Assembly (NCBI RefSeq): GCF_014268935.2
Contig: NZ_JABWRJ020000003.1
Span: forward strand, 558,001 to 622,000
Reading direction: 5' to 3'
From: Pseudomonas peradeniyensis
GTDB lineage: Bacteria; Pseudomonadota; Gammaproteobacteria; Pseudomonadales; Pseudomonadaceae
Length of the DNA: 64,000 bases
A model generated the notes under the pieces. It searched no databases, was not told the DNA's origin, and saw only the letters and a list, made by a program, of their open reading frames with translations. Every line of letters starts with the position of its first letter. The first letter of the stretch is position 1. The translations under genes were made by a program, and so were the position numbers. Shown one piece after another: positions 45,145 through 53,628 of the stretch.

Positions 45145-47532
45145 ATGAAGCGAGTGCGTTGCCTGTGGGTTATCGGCTGGTTGTGTCTACCCTTGATCGC
45201 CCTGGCAAAGCCGGAGGCGCCGCCACCCGTGGTGCTGGAACCGGCCCAGCAGCAGTGGCTGGACGAACACCGCGGCCTGCGCGTCGGCCTCGTGTTGCAG
45301 GCGCCCTATGCTCAGTTCGACCGTCGTCTGCAGCAATTCTACGGGGCCAACGTCGAACTGGTCGGCGCCTTGTCCCAGGCATTACGGTTGGACCTGACCT
45401 GGCGCGGCTTCCCGGATCAGGCCGCGCTGGAGCACGCGTTGCAGGCGGGCGAGATCGATTTCGCCCCAGGCCTGACCCAGACACCGACCAGCCTGCGGTT
45501 GTGGCTGTTCAGCGATCCTTACATGCGCGTGCCGCAATTGGTGGTAGGGATGCGCAGCGGTGCGGTGGCCGTGGATCTGGAGAAGCTGACCGCCAACGAG
45601 CGGGTGGCTGTACGCATGCCAGGTGCCCTTGCGGACTACCTGCGGAGCAATTACGGCAATCTCAACCTGCAGGGCGTGCCCAACGAGCGGGAGGCGCTGC
45701 AACTGGTGCTGGGCGGTCAGGCCAGCTTCGCCGTGCTGGATGAGGCGCAGCTCAGCCGGCTTTCCCGCGAAGGGGAGTTCGCCGACCTGGCGGTGGTGGG
45801 CGATATCGGCTTGCCGCAGTTGCTGCGGGTTGGCTCGCGGCGAGACTGGCCCGTGCTCGCCGATATCCTCGAACGCGCCTTGCAGGCCCTGCCGGCCAAG
45901 ACCTTGGAGCAAATGCACCAGCGCTGGCTGCAGCCCAAGTACCCACGCTTTTCCGAGTCCGCCGGCTTCTGGCAGAACCTCGCCTTGCTGTTCGGCCTGC
46001 TGCTGCTGTGTGCCCTGGCTACCCTGGTCTGGCAGCGTCGCCAGCAGCGCGGCCTGGAACGGGGCTTGCTGGCTGCCCGCGAGAGCCTGGTGGAGCGTCA
46101 GGTGCGCGAGGAGGCGTTGCGCCTGAGCCAGTTCTCCATCGACCAGAGCACGGTGGGCATCCTCTGGGTCAACTGGGACAGCCATGTGCGCTACGCCAAC
46201 CATGCCGCAGAACGCATGCTGGGCTATTCCGAGGGGGCGTTGCTGGAGCGGCCGTTGGTCGATATCGAACCGAACCTGAAGATGGATCGCTGGCTGGAGC
46301 TGTGGAAGCGCGCCCGCACCGGGGACGGCGGCGAACAGCAGTTCGAAAGCCAGTGCCGACGTGCCGACGACAGCCTGTTTCCGGTCGAGTTGTCGTTGTC
46401 GTTCCTGCGTTTTCGCGATGCGGAGTACCTGGTGGTGTTCCTCGCCGATGTCACCGAGCGCCAGCGCGACCTGGCCGCGTTGCGCGAAAGCGAGGCGCGG
46501 CTCAAGGGCATTGCCGGCAATGTGCCGGGGCTGGTGTTCCGCCTGGAGCGCGACCCGGCCGAGGGCGACCCGGAGTTCCCCTATATCAGCGAGGGTAGCG
46601 AGGCATTGGTCGGCTATACCCCGGCGGCGATCCAGCACCCGCAGATGGGGCTGCGCAACCTGGTCCACCCGCAGGACCGCGCCGACTATCACCGGGTCCA
46701 GGACCTGGCCCTGGCCAGCGACCAGGACTGGTCGTGGCAGGGCCGTATCCTCACCCGCCAGGGCGAACAGCGCTGGGCCGACATCAAGGCGACCACGCGG
46801 CGCCTGGCCGATGGGCGCATGGTGTGGGATGGTGTGGTCTGGGACATCACCCAGGGCAAGCAGGCCGAGCTGGCCCTGGCCGCCTCCCAGGAGCAGCTGC
46901 GAGAGTTGTCGGCGCATCTGGAAAGCGTGCGCGAGGAGGAAAAGGCCCGCATCGCCCGCGAGGTGCACGACGAGCTGGGGCAGATGCTCACGGTGCTCAA
47001 ACTGGAAGTGTCGATGTGCGAGCTGGCATACGCCGAGCTGGATGCCGGGCTGCATGAGCGCCTGGCCAGCATGAAGCGTCTGATCGCCCAACTCTTCCAG
47101 CTGGTGCGTGATGTGGCCACCGCTTTGCGTCCGCCGATTCTCGATGCCGGGATCGCTTCGGCCATCGAGTGGCAGGCACGGCGTTTCGAGGCCCGCACGC
47201 AGATCCCCTGCCTGGTCGAGGTCCCGGAGCAGTTGCCGCCGTTGAGCGATGCAAAGGCCATCGGGCTGTTCCGCATCCTCCAGGAGGCGCTGACCAACGT
47301 CATGCGCCATGCCCGGGCGCACACCGTGCAGATTGCCCTGGTCGAGGAGGGCGGACAGTTGCGCATGACGGTCATCGACGATGGCGTGGGGTTCGCCGTC
47401 GATGCGGCCCGGCCGACTTCGTTCGGCCTGGTGGGGGTGCGTGAGCGCGTGCTGATGCTGGGCGGCGACATGACCCTGGAAAGCGAGCCCGGCGAAGGCA
47501 CCAGCCTGAGCGTGGCGATTCCTTTGGCGTAG
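45145..47532 (+). CDS. Hybrid-sensor histidine kinase with solute-binding sensor
   Basis: 795 residues. Signal peptide, a family 3 solute-binding domain (about 30-265; LRVGLVLQAPYAQFDR), one membrane helix (FWQNLALLFGLLLLCALATLVW), two PAS domains, then a NarL-type HisKA_3 dimerisation helix with His608 (REVHDELGQ) and an HATPase domain (LTNVMRHARAHTVQI; GLVGVRERV). It lies 12 bases before a LuxR-type regulator, its evident partner. No receiver domain is present. The bound ligand is not known; amino acids or polyamines are plausible given the sensor fold and the ABC genes downstream. Confidence 0.94.
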   Translation: MKRVRCLWVIGWLCLPLIALAKPEAPPPVVLEPAQQQWLDEHRGLRVGLVLQAPYAQFDRRLQQFYGANVELVGALSQALRLDLTWRGFPDQAALEHALQAGEIDFAPGLTQTPTSLRLWLFSDPYMRVPQLVVGMRSGAVAVDLEKLTANERVAVRMPGALADYLRSNYGNLNLQGVPNEREALQLVLGGQASFAVLDEAQLSRLSREGEFADLAVVGDIGLPQLLRVGSRRDWPVLADILERALQALPAKTLEQMHQRWLQPKYPRFSESAGFWQNLALLFGLLLLCALATLVWQRRQQRGLERGLLAARESLVERQVREEALRLSQFSIDQSTVGILWVNWDSHVRYANHAAERMLGYSEGALLERPLVDIEPNLKMDRWLELWKRARTGDGGEQQFESQCRRADDSLFPVELSLSFLRFRDAEYLVVFLADVTERQRDLAALRESEARLKGIAGNVPGLVFRLERDPAEGDPEFPYISEGSEALVGYTPAAIQHPQMGLRNLVHPQDRADYHRVQDLALASDQDWSWQGRILTRQGEQRWADIKATTRRLADGRMVWDGVVWDITQGKQAELALAASQEQLRELSAHLESVREEEKARIAREVHDELGQMLTVLKLEVSMCELAYAELDAGLHERLASMKRLIAQLFQLVRDVATALRPPILDAGIASAIEWQARRFEARTQIPCLVEVPEQLPPLSDAKAIGLFRILQEALTNVMRHARAHTVQIALVEEGGQLRMTVIDDGVGFAVDAARPTSFGLVGVRERVLMLGGDMTLESEPGEGTSLSVAIPLA

Positions 47533-47544
47533 GAGAGAACGATC

Positions 47545-48174
47545 GTGATTCGAGTGCTGGTGGCGGAAGACCACACCATCGTCCGTGAGGGCATCAAGCA
47601 GTTGATTGGCCTGGCCAAGGACATGCAGGTCGCCGGCGAGGCGGGCAACGGCGAGCAGTTGCTGGAAACCCTGCGCCATACTCCCTGCGAGGTGGTGCTG
47701 CTGGATATCTCCATGCCGGGGGTGAACGGCCTGGAGGCCATCCCGCGGATCCTGGCATTGAACAACCCGCCGGCGATCCTGATGCTGTCGATGCACGACG
47801 AGGCGCAGATGGCCGCGCGGGCGCTGAAGGCCGGGGCGGCGGGCTATGCCACCAAGGACAGCGACCCGGCACTGTTGCTCACCGCGATTCGCCGGGTTGC
47901 CGGGGGCGGGCGCTATATCGACCCGAGCCTGGCCGACCGCATGGTCTTCGAGGTGGGGCTGACCGAAACCCGGCCGTTGCACACGCTGCTGTCCGAGCGC
48001 GAGTTCTCGGTGTTCGAGCGCCTGGCCCAGGGCGCCAACGTAAATGACATCGCCCAGCAGCTGGCGCTGTCGAACAAGACCATCAGCACGCACAAGGCGC
48101 GGTTGATGCAGAAGCTCAAGGTCAACTCGCTGGCGGAGCTGGTGAAGTATGCGATGGAGCACAAGCTGGTCTGA
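47545..48174 (+). CDS. NarL/LuxR-family response regulator
   Basis: 209 residues from a GTG start at 47545 preceded by GGAGAG. Receiver domain with phospho-acceptor Asp54 (VVLLDISMPG) and acidic pair (AEDH), Lys in YATKDSD, then a LuxR-type helix-turn-helix (EFSVFERLAQGANVNDIAQQLALSNKTISTHKARLMQKL). Cotranscribed with the kinase. It probably controls the polyamine-type ABC transporter next door (inference from position only). Confidence 0.95.
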   Translation: MIRVLVAEDHTIVREGIKQLIGLAKDMQVAGEAGNGEQLLETLRHTPCEVVLLDISMPGVNGLEAIPRILALNNPPAILMLSMHDEAQMAARALKAGAAGYATKDSDPALLLTAIRRVAGGGRYIDPSLADRMVFEVGLTETRPLHTLLSEREFSVFERLAQGANVNDIAQQLALSNKTISTHKARLMQKLKVNSLAELVKYAMEHKLV

Positions 48175-48192
48175 TTGCGACATGCTGGTTTT

Positions 48193-48233
48193 TTGTAGGA
48201 GCGGCCTTGTGTCGCGAAAGGGCGCTCCTACAA
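48193..48233. repeat. REP-type palindrome after the response regulator
   Basis: Perfect 11-bp stem (48193-48203 with 48223-48233) containing the TGTAGGAGCG/CGCTCCTACA ends typical of P. putida REPs, 18 bases after the stop; likely also a terminator. A second small hairpin TGTAGGG-CAAT-CCCTACA lies at 48265-48282. Confidence 0.8.
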
Positions 48234-48392
48234 GGGAATGTGTCTGTCCTGAAAGCGTCATCCTTGTAGGGCAATCCCTACAGCAAGTCTTCCATCCGGA
48301 TGATGGCAATCTCTCAGCCCCCCCGATTTGCGGGCGCTTGCGCCTCTTCTACGCTGTGCCCACGCAGTCATTCCAACAAGAAGGTGCAGGGC

Positions 48393-49505
48393 ATGAGCGA
48401 GGCGAATTCGAACGAGACGCTGGTCAGCTTCCGAGGTGTGCAGAAGAGCTACGACGGCGAATCGCTGATCGTCAAGGACCTCAACCTGGACATCCGCAAG
48501 GGCGAGTTCCTGACCCTGCTCGGCCCCTCCGGTTCGGGCAAGACCACCAGCCTGATGATGCTGGCCGGCTTCGAGACTCCCACCGCCGGTGAAATCCAGC
48601 TGGCCGGACGCTCGATCAACAATGTGCCGCCGCACAAGCGTGACATCGGCATGGTGTTCCAGAACTACGCGCTGTTCCCGCACATGACCGTGGCCGAGAA
48701 CCTGGCCTTCCCGCTGACCGTGCGCAACCTGAGCAAGACCGACATCAGCGAACGGGTCAAGCGCGTGCTTGGCATGGTCCAGCTCGATGCCTTCGCCAAG
48801 CGCTACCCAGGCCAGCTCTCCGGGGGCCAGCAGCAGCGCGTGGCCCTGGCCCGTGCCCTGGTGTTCGAGCCGCAGCTGGTGCTGATGGACGAACCGCTCG
48901 GCGCCCTGGACAAGCAACTGCGCGAACACATGCAGATGGAGATCAAGCATATCCACCAGCGCCTGGGCGTGACCGTGGTCTACGTGACCCACGACCAGGG
49001 CGAGGCGCTGACCATGTCCGACCGGGTGGCGGTGTTCCACCAGGGCGAGATCCAGCAGATCGCCGACCCGCGCACCCTCTACGAAGAGCCGCGCAACACC
49101 TTCGTCGCCAACTTCATCGGCGAGAACAACCGCCTCAACGGCACCTTGCTGGCCAGTGACGGCAACCGTTGCCAGGTGCAGCTGGCCCGGGGCGAGCGGG
49201 TCGAGGCGCTTGCGGTGAACGTCGGCCAGGCCGGCGAGCCGGTGACCCTGTCGATCCGCCCGGAGCGCGTGCGCCTGAACGGCCACAGCGAACGCTGCGT
49301 GAACCGCTTCTCCGGCCGGGTGGCCGAGTTCATCTACCTGGGCGACCACGTGCGGGTGCGCCTGGAGGTCTGCGGCAAGGCCGATTTCTTCGTCAAGCAG
49401 CCGATCGCCGAGCTCGATCCGGCCCTGGCCGTGGGCGATGTGGTCCCACTGGGCTGGGAGGTGGAGCACGCCCGCGCGCTCGATCCGATTGCCGAAGCCC
49501 ATTGA
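48393..49505 (+). CDS. Polyamine-type ABC transporter ATP-binding protein
   Basis: 370 residues from the ATG at 48393 (GGTGCAGGGC ahead). Walker A GPSGSGKTT, Q loop MVFQNYALFP, signature LSGGQQQR, Walker B LVLMDEPLGALD, switch His (VTHDQGEA), and a C-terminal TOBE domain (SIRPERVRL). The PotA family energises spermidine/putrescine import. First gene of a four-gene transporter operon. The exact substrate cannot be fixed from sequence. Confidence 0.95.
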   Translation: MSEANSNETLVSFRGVQKSYDGESLIVKDLNLDIRKGEFLTLLGPSGSGKTTSLMMLAGFETPTAGEIQLAGRSINNVPPHKRDIGMVFQNYALFPHMTVAENLAFPLTVRNLSKTDISERVKRVLGMVQLDAFAKRYPGQLSGGQQQRVALARALVFEPQLVLMDEPLGALDKQLREHMQMEIKHIHQRLGVTVVYVTHDQGEALTMSDRVAVFHQGEIQQIADPRTLYEEPRNTFVANFIGENNRLNGTLLASDGNRCQVQLARGERVEALAVNVGQAGEPVTLSIRPERVRLNGHSERCVNRFSGRVAEFIYLGDHVRVRLEVCGKADFFVKQPIAELDPALAVGDVVPLGWEVEHARALDPIAEAH

Positions 49506-49545
49506 TGGTTTGCTTCACCAACCCTGAACTGTGGAGAGAATAATA

Positions 49546-50580
49546 ATGCGCAAGCAGTTGAAACTGACCGCCCTGGCCCTGGGGCTGTTCGCCGCCGGCC
49601 AGGCCCTGGCCGCGGACCTGACGGTAGTGTCGTTCGGTGGCGCCAACAAGGCGGCCCAGGTCAAGGCGTTCTACGAGCCATGGGAGAAGGCCGGCAAGGG
49701 CAAGATCGTCGCCGGGGAGTACAACGGCGAGATGGCCAAGGTCAAAGCCATGGTCGACACCAACAGCGTGTCGTGGAACCTGGTGGAGGTGGAGTCGCCG
49801 GAGCTGGCGCGTGGTTGTGACGAGGGCATGTTCGAGGAGCTTGACCCGGCCCTGTTCGGCAACGAGAGCGATTACGTGAAAGGCGCCATTCAGCCGTGCG
49901 GCGTGGGCTTCTTCGTCTGGTCCACGGTCCTGGCCTACAACGCCGACAAGCTCAAGAGCGCACCCACCAGCTGGGCCGATTTCTGGGATACGAAGAAATT
50001 CCCGGGCAAGCGCGGGCTGCGCAAGGGCGCCAAGTACACCCTCGAGTTCGCCCTGATGGCCGACGGCGTCGCGCCGAAAGAGGTGTACAAGGTGCTCGGC
50101 ACCAAGGAAGGCCAGGACCGTGCCTTCAAGAAGCTCGACGAACTCAAGCCGAGCATCCAGTGGTGGGAAGCCGGTGCCCAGCCACCACAGTATCTGGCCT
50201 CGGGTGACGTGGTCATGAGTTCGGCCTACAACGGCCGTATCGCGGCGGTGCAGAAAGAAAGCAACCTCAAGGTGGTGTGGAACGGCGGCATCTACGACTT
50301 CGACGCCTGGGCCATCCCGAAAGGCGCCAAGGATGTGGAAGAGGCGAAGAAATTCATCGCCTACACCGTTCAGCCCGAACAGCAGAAGACCTACTCCGAG
50401 AACATCGCCTACGGCCCGGCCAACGCCAAGGCCGTCCCGCTGCTGGCCGATGCGGTGAAGAAGGACATGCCGACCACGCCTGAGAACATCGTCAACCAGG
50501 TGCAGATCGACGTGGCCTTCTGGGCCGACAACAGCGAACAGCTGGAGCAACGCTTCAACGCCTGGGCGGCGAAGAAGTAA
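49546..50580 (+). CDS. Polyamine-type ABC transporter periplasmic binding protein
   Basis: 344 residues from the ATG at 49546 with GGAGAG upstream. Signal peptide (KLTALALGLFAAGQALAADL). The mature part has family features such as VVSFGGANKAAQ, NLVEVESPELARGC and YDFDAWAIPKGAKDVEEAKKFI, matching extracellular solute-binding family 1/6 for spermidine/putrescine or related compounds. Followed by two small hairpins that may keep its mRNA more abundant than the permeases. Confidence 0.93.
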   Translation: MRKQLKLTALALGLFAAGQALAADLTVVSFGGANKAAQVKAFYEPWEKAGKGKIVAGEYNGEMAKVKAMVDTNSVSWNLVEVESPELARGCDEGMFEELDPALFGNESDYVKGAIQPCGVGFFVWSTVLAYNADKLKSAPTSWADFWDTKKFPGKRGLRKGAKYTLEFALMADGVAPKEVYKVLGTKEGQDRAFKKLDELKPSIQWWEAGAQPPQYLASGDVVMSSAYNGRIAAVQKESNLKVVWNGGIYDFDAWAIPKGAKDVEEAKKFIAYTVQPEQQKTYSENIAYGPANAKAVPLLADAVKKDMPTTPENIVNQVQIDVAFWADNSEQLEQRFNAWAAKK

Positions 50581-50589
50581 ATCACCTGG

Positions 50590-50626
50590 AGCCGCTGTGC
50601 GGCTCATCGCCGGCTTGCCGGCGATG
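50590..50626 (+). terminator. Tandem hairpins between binding-protein and permease genes
   Basis: Two stems, 50590-50595 with 50599-50604 and 50605-50613 with 50618-50626, the second REP-like (ATCGCCGG-CCGGCGAT). No T run, so probably an mRNA-stabilising or partially terminating element that favours the binding protein. Confidence 0.55.
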
Positions 50627-50671
50627 GGCTGCGCAGCAGCCCTAATTTCAGCCTGTATCGCGGAGTTCGCC

Positions 50672-51919
50672 ATGGCCATTGCAGTGCCCCTCAACGAAGG
50701 CGCGGGTAAAAGCCTCAAGCAGCGCCTCAAGCATGCCGAGCGGGTCAACCGCTGGAAGGCCCAGGCGTTGATCGCGCCGCTGGCGCTGTTCCTCCTGCTG
50801 GTGTTCCTGGTGCCGATCGCGGCGCTGCTGTACAAGAGCGTCGGCAACCCCGAGGTGGTCGCCGGCCTGCCGCGCACCGTCGAGGCGGTGGCGCAGTGGG
50901 ACGGCAAGAGCCTGCCCGGCGAAGAGGTCTACAAGGCCCTCAGCCAGGACCTGGCCGAGTCGCGCAAGAACCAGACCCTGGGCGACCTTTCCAAGCGCCT
51001 GAACATGGAACTGGCCGGCTACCGCAGCCTGCTGGCCAAGACCGCGCGTGCGCTGCCGTTCAAGGCCGAGCCCGCGTCCTATAAAGATGCCCTGCAAGCG
51101 CTGGACGAGCGTTGGGGCGACCCGGCCTACTGGCAGGCGATCCGCCGCAACACCAGCACGGTCACCTCTTTCTACCTGCTGGCCTCCGTCGATCACCGCA
51201 TCGACGACCTCGGCGAACTGGCCAAGGCCACGCCGGACCAGGCCATCTACCTGGATATCTTTGCCCGCACCCTGTGGATGGGCGTGGTGATCACCGCCAT
51301 CTGCCTGGTGCTGGCCTACCCGCTGGCGTACCTGCTGGCCAACTTGCCAACCCGGCAGAGCAACCTTTTGATGATCCTGGTGCTGCTGCCGTTCTGGACC
51401 TCGATCCTGGTGCGGGTGGCGGCGTGGATCGTGCTGTTGCAGTCGGGAGGGCTGATCAACAGCGCGCTGATGGCCATCGGCATCATCGACCAACCGCTGG
51501 AGCTGGTGTTCAACCGCACCGGCGTGTACATCTCGATGGTGCACATCCTGCTGCCGTTCATGATCCTGCCGCTGTACAGCGTGATGAAGGGCATCTCGCC
51601 CAGCTACATGCGGGCGGCGATTTCCCTGGGTTGCCATCCGTTCGCCAGTTTCTGGCGGGTGTACTTCCCGCAGACCTATGCCGGTGTCGGCGCCGGCTGC
51701 CTGCTGGTGTTCATCCTGGCCATCGGCTACTACATCACCCCGGCGCTGCTGGGCAGCCCGAACGACCAGATGGTCAGCTACTTCGTTGCCTTCTACACCA
51801 ACACCAGCATCAACTGGGGCATGGCCACCGCCCTGGGCGGGCTGTTGCTGCTGGCGACCGTGCTGCTGTACCTGATCTATAGCTGGCTGGTCGGCGCCAG
51901 CCGCCTGCGCCTGAGCTGA
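50672..51919 (+). CDS. Polyamine-type ABC transporter permease (first)
   Basis: 415 residues from the ATG at 50672 (CGGAG site). Longer than typical PotB proteins: after the first membrane helix (about 33-55) there is a 130-residue charged non-membrane insert (about 60-200) before the other helices. The permease EAA-type loop is visible around SPSYMRAAISLGCHPFASFWRVYFP. Pairs with the next gene to form the membrane channel. Confidence 0.92.
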   Translation: MAIAVPLNEGAGKSLKQRLKHAERVNRWKAQALIAPLALFLLLVFLVPIAALLYKSVGNPEVVAGLPRTVEAVAQWDGKSLPGEEVYKALSQDLAESRKNQTLGDLSKRLNMELAGYRSLLAKTARALPFKAEPASYKDALQALDERWGDPAYWQAIRRNTSTVTSFYLLASVDHRIDDLGELAKATPDQAIYLDIFARTLWMGVVITAICLVLAYPLAYLLANLPTRQSNLLMILVLLPFWTSILVRVAAWIVLLQSGGLINSALMAIGIIDQPLELVFNRTGVYISMVHILLPFMILPLYSVMKGISPSYMRAAISLGCHPFASFWRVYFPQTYAGVGAGCLLVFILAIGYYITPALLGSPNDQMVSYFVAFYTNTSINWGMATALGGLLLLATVLLYLIYSWLVGASRLRLS

Positions 51920-51930
51920 GGAGCGTTGTC

Positions 51931-52758
51931 ATGCTGAGCCCCTACATGTCGCCCGTGGAACGGGTGTGGTTCTACAGCCTGCGCATCCTGTGCGGCCTGA
52001 TCCTGCTGTTCCTGGTGCTGCCGGTGCTGGTGATCATCCCGCTGTCGTTCAACAGCGGGAGCTTCCTGGTGTACCCGCTGCAAGGTTTCTCGCTGCACTG
52101 GTACCAGGACTTCTTCGCTTCCGCCGAATGGATGCGCGCTTTAAAGAACAGCATCATCGTCGCCCCGGCGGCCACGGTGCTGGCCATGGTGTTCGGCACC
52201 CTGGCGGCCATCGGCCTGACGCGCGGCGACTTCCCCGGCAAGTCGCTGGTGATGGCGCTGGTGATCTCGCCGATGGTGGTGCCGGTGGTGATCATCGGCG
52301 TGGCCAGCTACCTGTTCTTCGCCCCATTGGGCATGGGCAACAGCTTCACCTCGCTGATCCTGGTGCACGCGGTGCTGGGTGTACCGTTCGTGATCATTAC
52401 CGTGTCGGCGACGCTGCAGGGCTTCAACTACAACCTGGTGCGCGCGGCGGCTAGCCTGGGCGCCTCGCCATTGCTGGCCTTCCGTCGGGTGACCTTGCCG
52501 TTGATCGCCCCCGGGGTGATCTCCGGGGCACTGTTTGCCTTCGCCACGTCGTTCGATGAGGTGGTAGTGACCCTGTTCCTCGCAGGGCCGGAGCAGGCGA
52601 CCCTGCCACGGCAGATGTTCAGCGGCATTCGCGAGAACCTGAGCCCGACCATCGCGGCGGCGGCCACCTTGCTGATCGCCTTCTCGGTGATCCTGCTGCT
52701 GACCCTGGAGTGGCTGCGCGGGCGCAGCGAGAAGCTCAGGACCCAGCAGCCGGGTTGA
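51931..52758 (+). CDS. Polyamine-type ABC transporter permease (second)
   Basis: 275 residues, about six membrane helices, GAGG ribosome site. The EAA loop reads NLVRAAASLGASPLLAFRRVTLPLIAPG. Of PotC/PotI type, acting with the longer permease. Last gene of the importer operon, 11 bases after the previous one, followed by an inverted REP pair. Confidence 0.94.
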   Translation: MLSPYMSPVERVWFYSLRILCGLILLFLVLPVLVIIPLSFNSGSFLVYPLQGFSLHWYQDFFASAEWMRALKNSIIVAPAATVLAMVFGTLAAIGLTRGDFPGKSLVMALVISPMVVPVVIIGVASYLFFAPLGMGNSFTSLILVHAVLGVPFVIITVSATLQGFNYNLVRAAASLGASPLLAFRRVTLPLIAPGVISGALFAFATSFDEVVVTLFLAGPEQATLPRQMFSGIRENLSPTIAAAATLLIAFSVILLLTLEWLRGRSEKLRTQQPG

Positions 52759-52779
52759 CTCTTCGAAGCGGGTGACGTG

Positions 52780-52844
52780 GGAGCGGGCTTGCCCCGCGAT
52801 GGCATATCGAATTCACCATCGCAATCGCGGGGCAAGCCCGCTCC
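52780..52844. repeat. Perfect inverted REP pair (BIME-like) before rpe
   Basis: Two 21-base arms (52780-52800 and 52824-52844) are exact inverse complements, separated by 23 bases. They carry the GGAGCGGGCTTGCCCCGCGAT-type P. putida REP core. Good terminator candidate for the ABC operon and a possible target of REP-associated transposases or gyrase. Confidence 0.85.
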
Positions 52845-52953
52845 GACGCCATCCGTTCAACCACCTGCCACGCCTGCGTTGATACCAATCAGCCCCGATC
52901 CGCTTCCCTGAGTTACAATGCGCGCCACCGTGATTCTGCCCAACAGGTGCGCC

Positions 52954-53628
52954 ATGCAGCCCTACGCTATTGCCCCCTCCATTCTGTCCGCCGATTTCGC
53001 CCGCCTGGGCGAGGACGTCGACAAGGTCCTGGCCGCCGGGGCCGACATCGTCCACTTCGATGTCATGGACAACCACTACGTGCCCAACCTGACCATCGGC
53101 CCGATGGTCTGCAGCGCCCTGCGCAAGTACGGCGTGACCGCGCCGATCGACGTGCACCTGATGGTCAGCCCGGTCGACCGCATCATCGGCGACTTCATCG
53201 AGGCCGGCGCCACCTACATCACCTTCCACCCGGAAGCCAGCCAGCACGTCGACCGCTCGCTGCAACTGATCCGCGACGGCGGCTGCAAGGCCGGCCTGGT
53301 GTTCAACCCGGCCACCGGCCTGGATGCGCTGAAGTACGTGATGGACAAGGTCGACATGGTCCTGCTGATGAGCGTCAACCCAGGCTTCGGCGGGCAGAAG
53401 TTCATCCCCGGTACCCTCGACAAGCTGCGCGAAGCCCGCGCGCTGATCGACGCCAGTGGCCGTGACATCCGCCTGGAGATCGACGGCGGCGTCAACGTAG
53501 GCAATATCCGCGAGATCACCGCCGCCGGCGCTGACACCTTCGTGGCCGGCTCGGCGATCTTCAACGCCCCGGACTACAAGGAAGTCATCGACAAGATGCG
53601 TGCCGAAATGGCGCTGGCACGCGCATGA
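52954..53628 (+). CDS. rpe: Rpe, ribulose-phosphate 3-epimerase
   Basis: 224 residues from the ATG at 52954. TIM-barrel epimerase with APSILSADFARLGED, HFDVMDNHYVPNLTIGP (metal-binding His and Asp), LMSVNPGFGGQKF and EIDGGVN. It interconverts ribulose-5-phosphate and xylulose-5-phosphate. Its stop overlaps the gph start by 4 bases. Confidence 0.98.
   Translation: MQPYAIAPSILSADFARLGEDVDKVLAAGADIVHFDVMDNHYVPNLTIGPMVCSALRKYGVTAPIDVHLMVSPVDRIIGDFIEAGATYITFHPEASQHVDRSLQLIRDGGCKAGLVFNPATGLDALKYVMDKVDMVLLMSVNPGFGGQKFIPGTLDKLREARALIDASGRDIRLEIDGGVNVGNIREITAAGADTFVAGSAIFNAPDYKEVIDKMRAEMALARA

Noticed and set aside
45382..48309. 975-codon minus-strand open frame opposite the kinase and regulator
   Set aside because: Antisense to two clearly assigned genes. 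No ribosome site, and no domain in the product.
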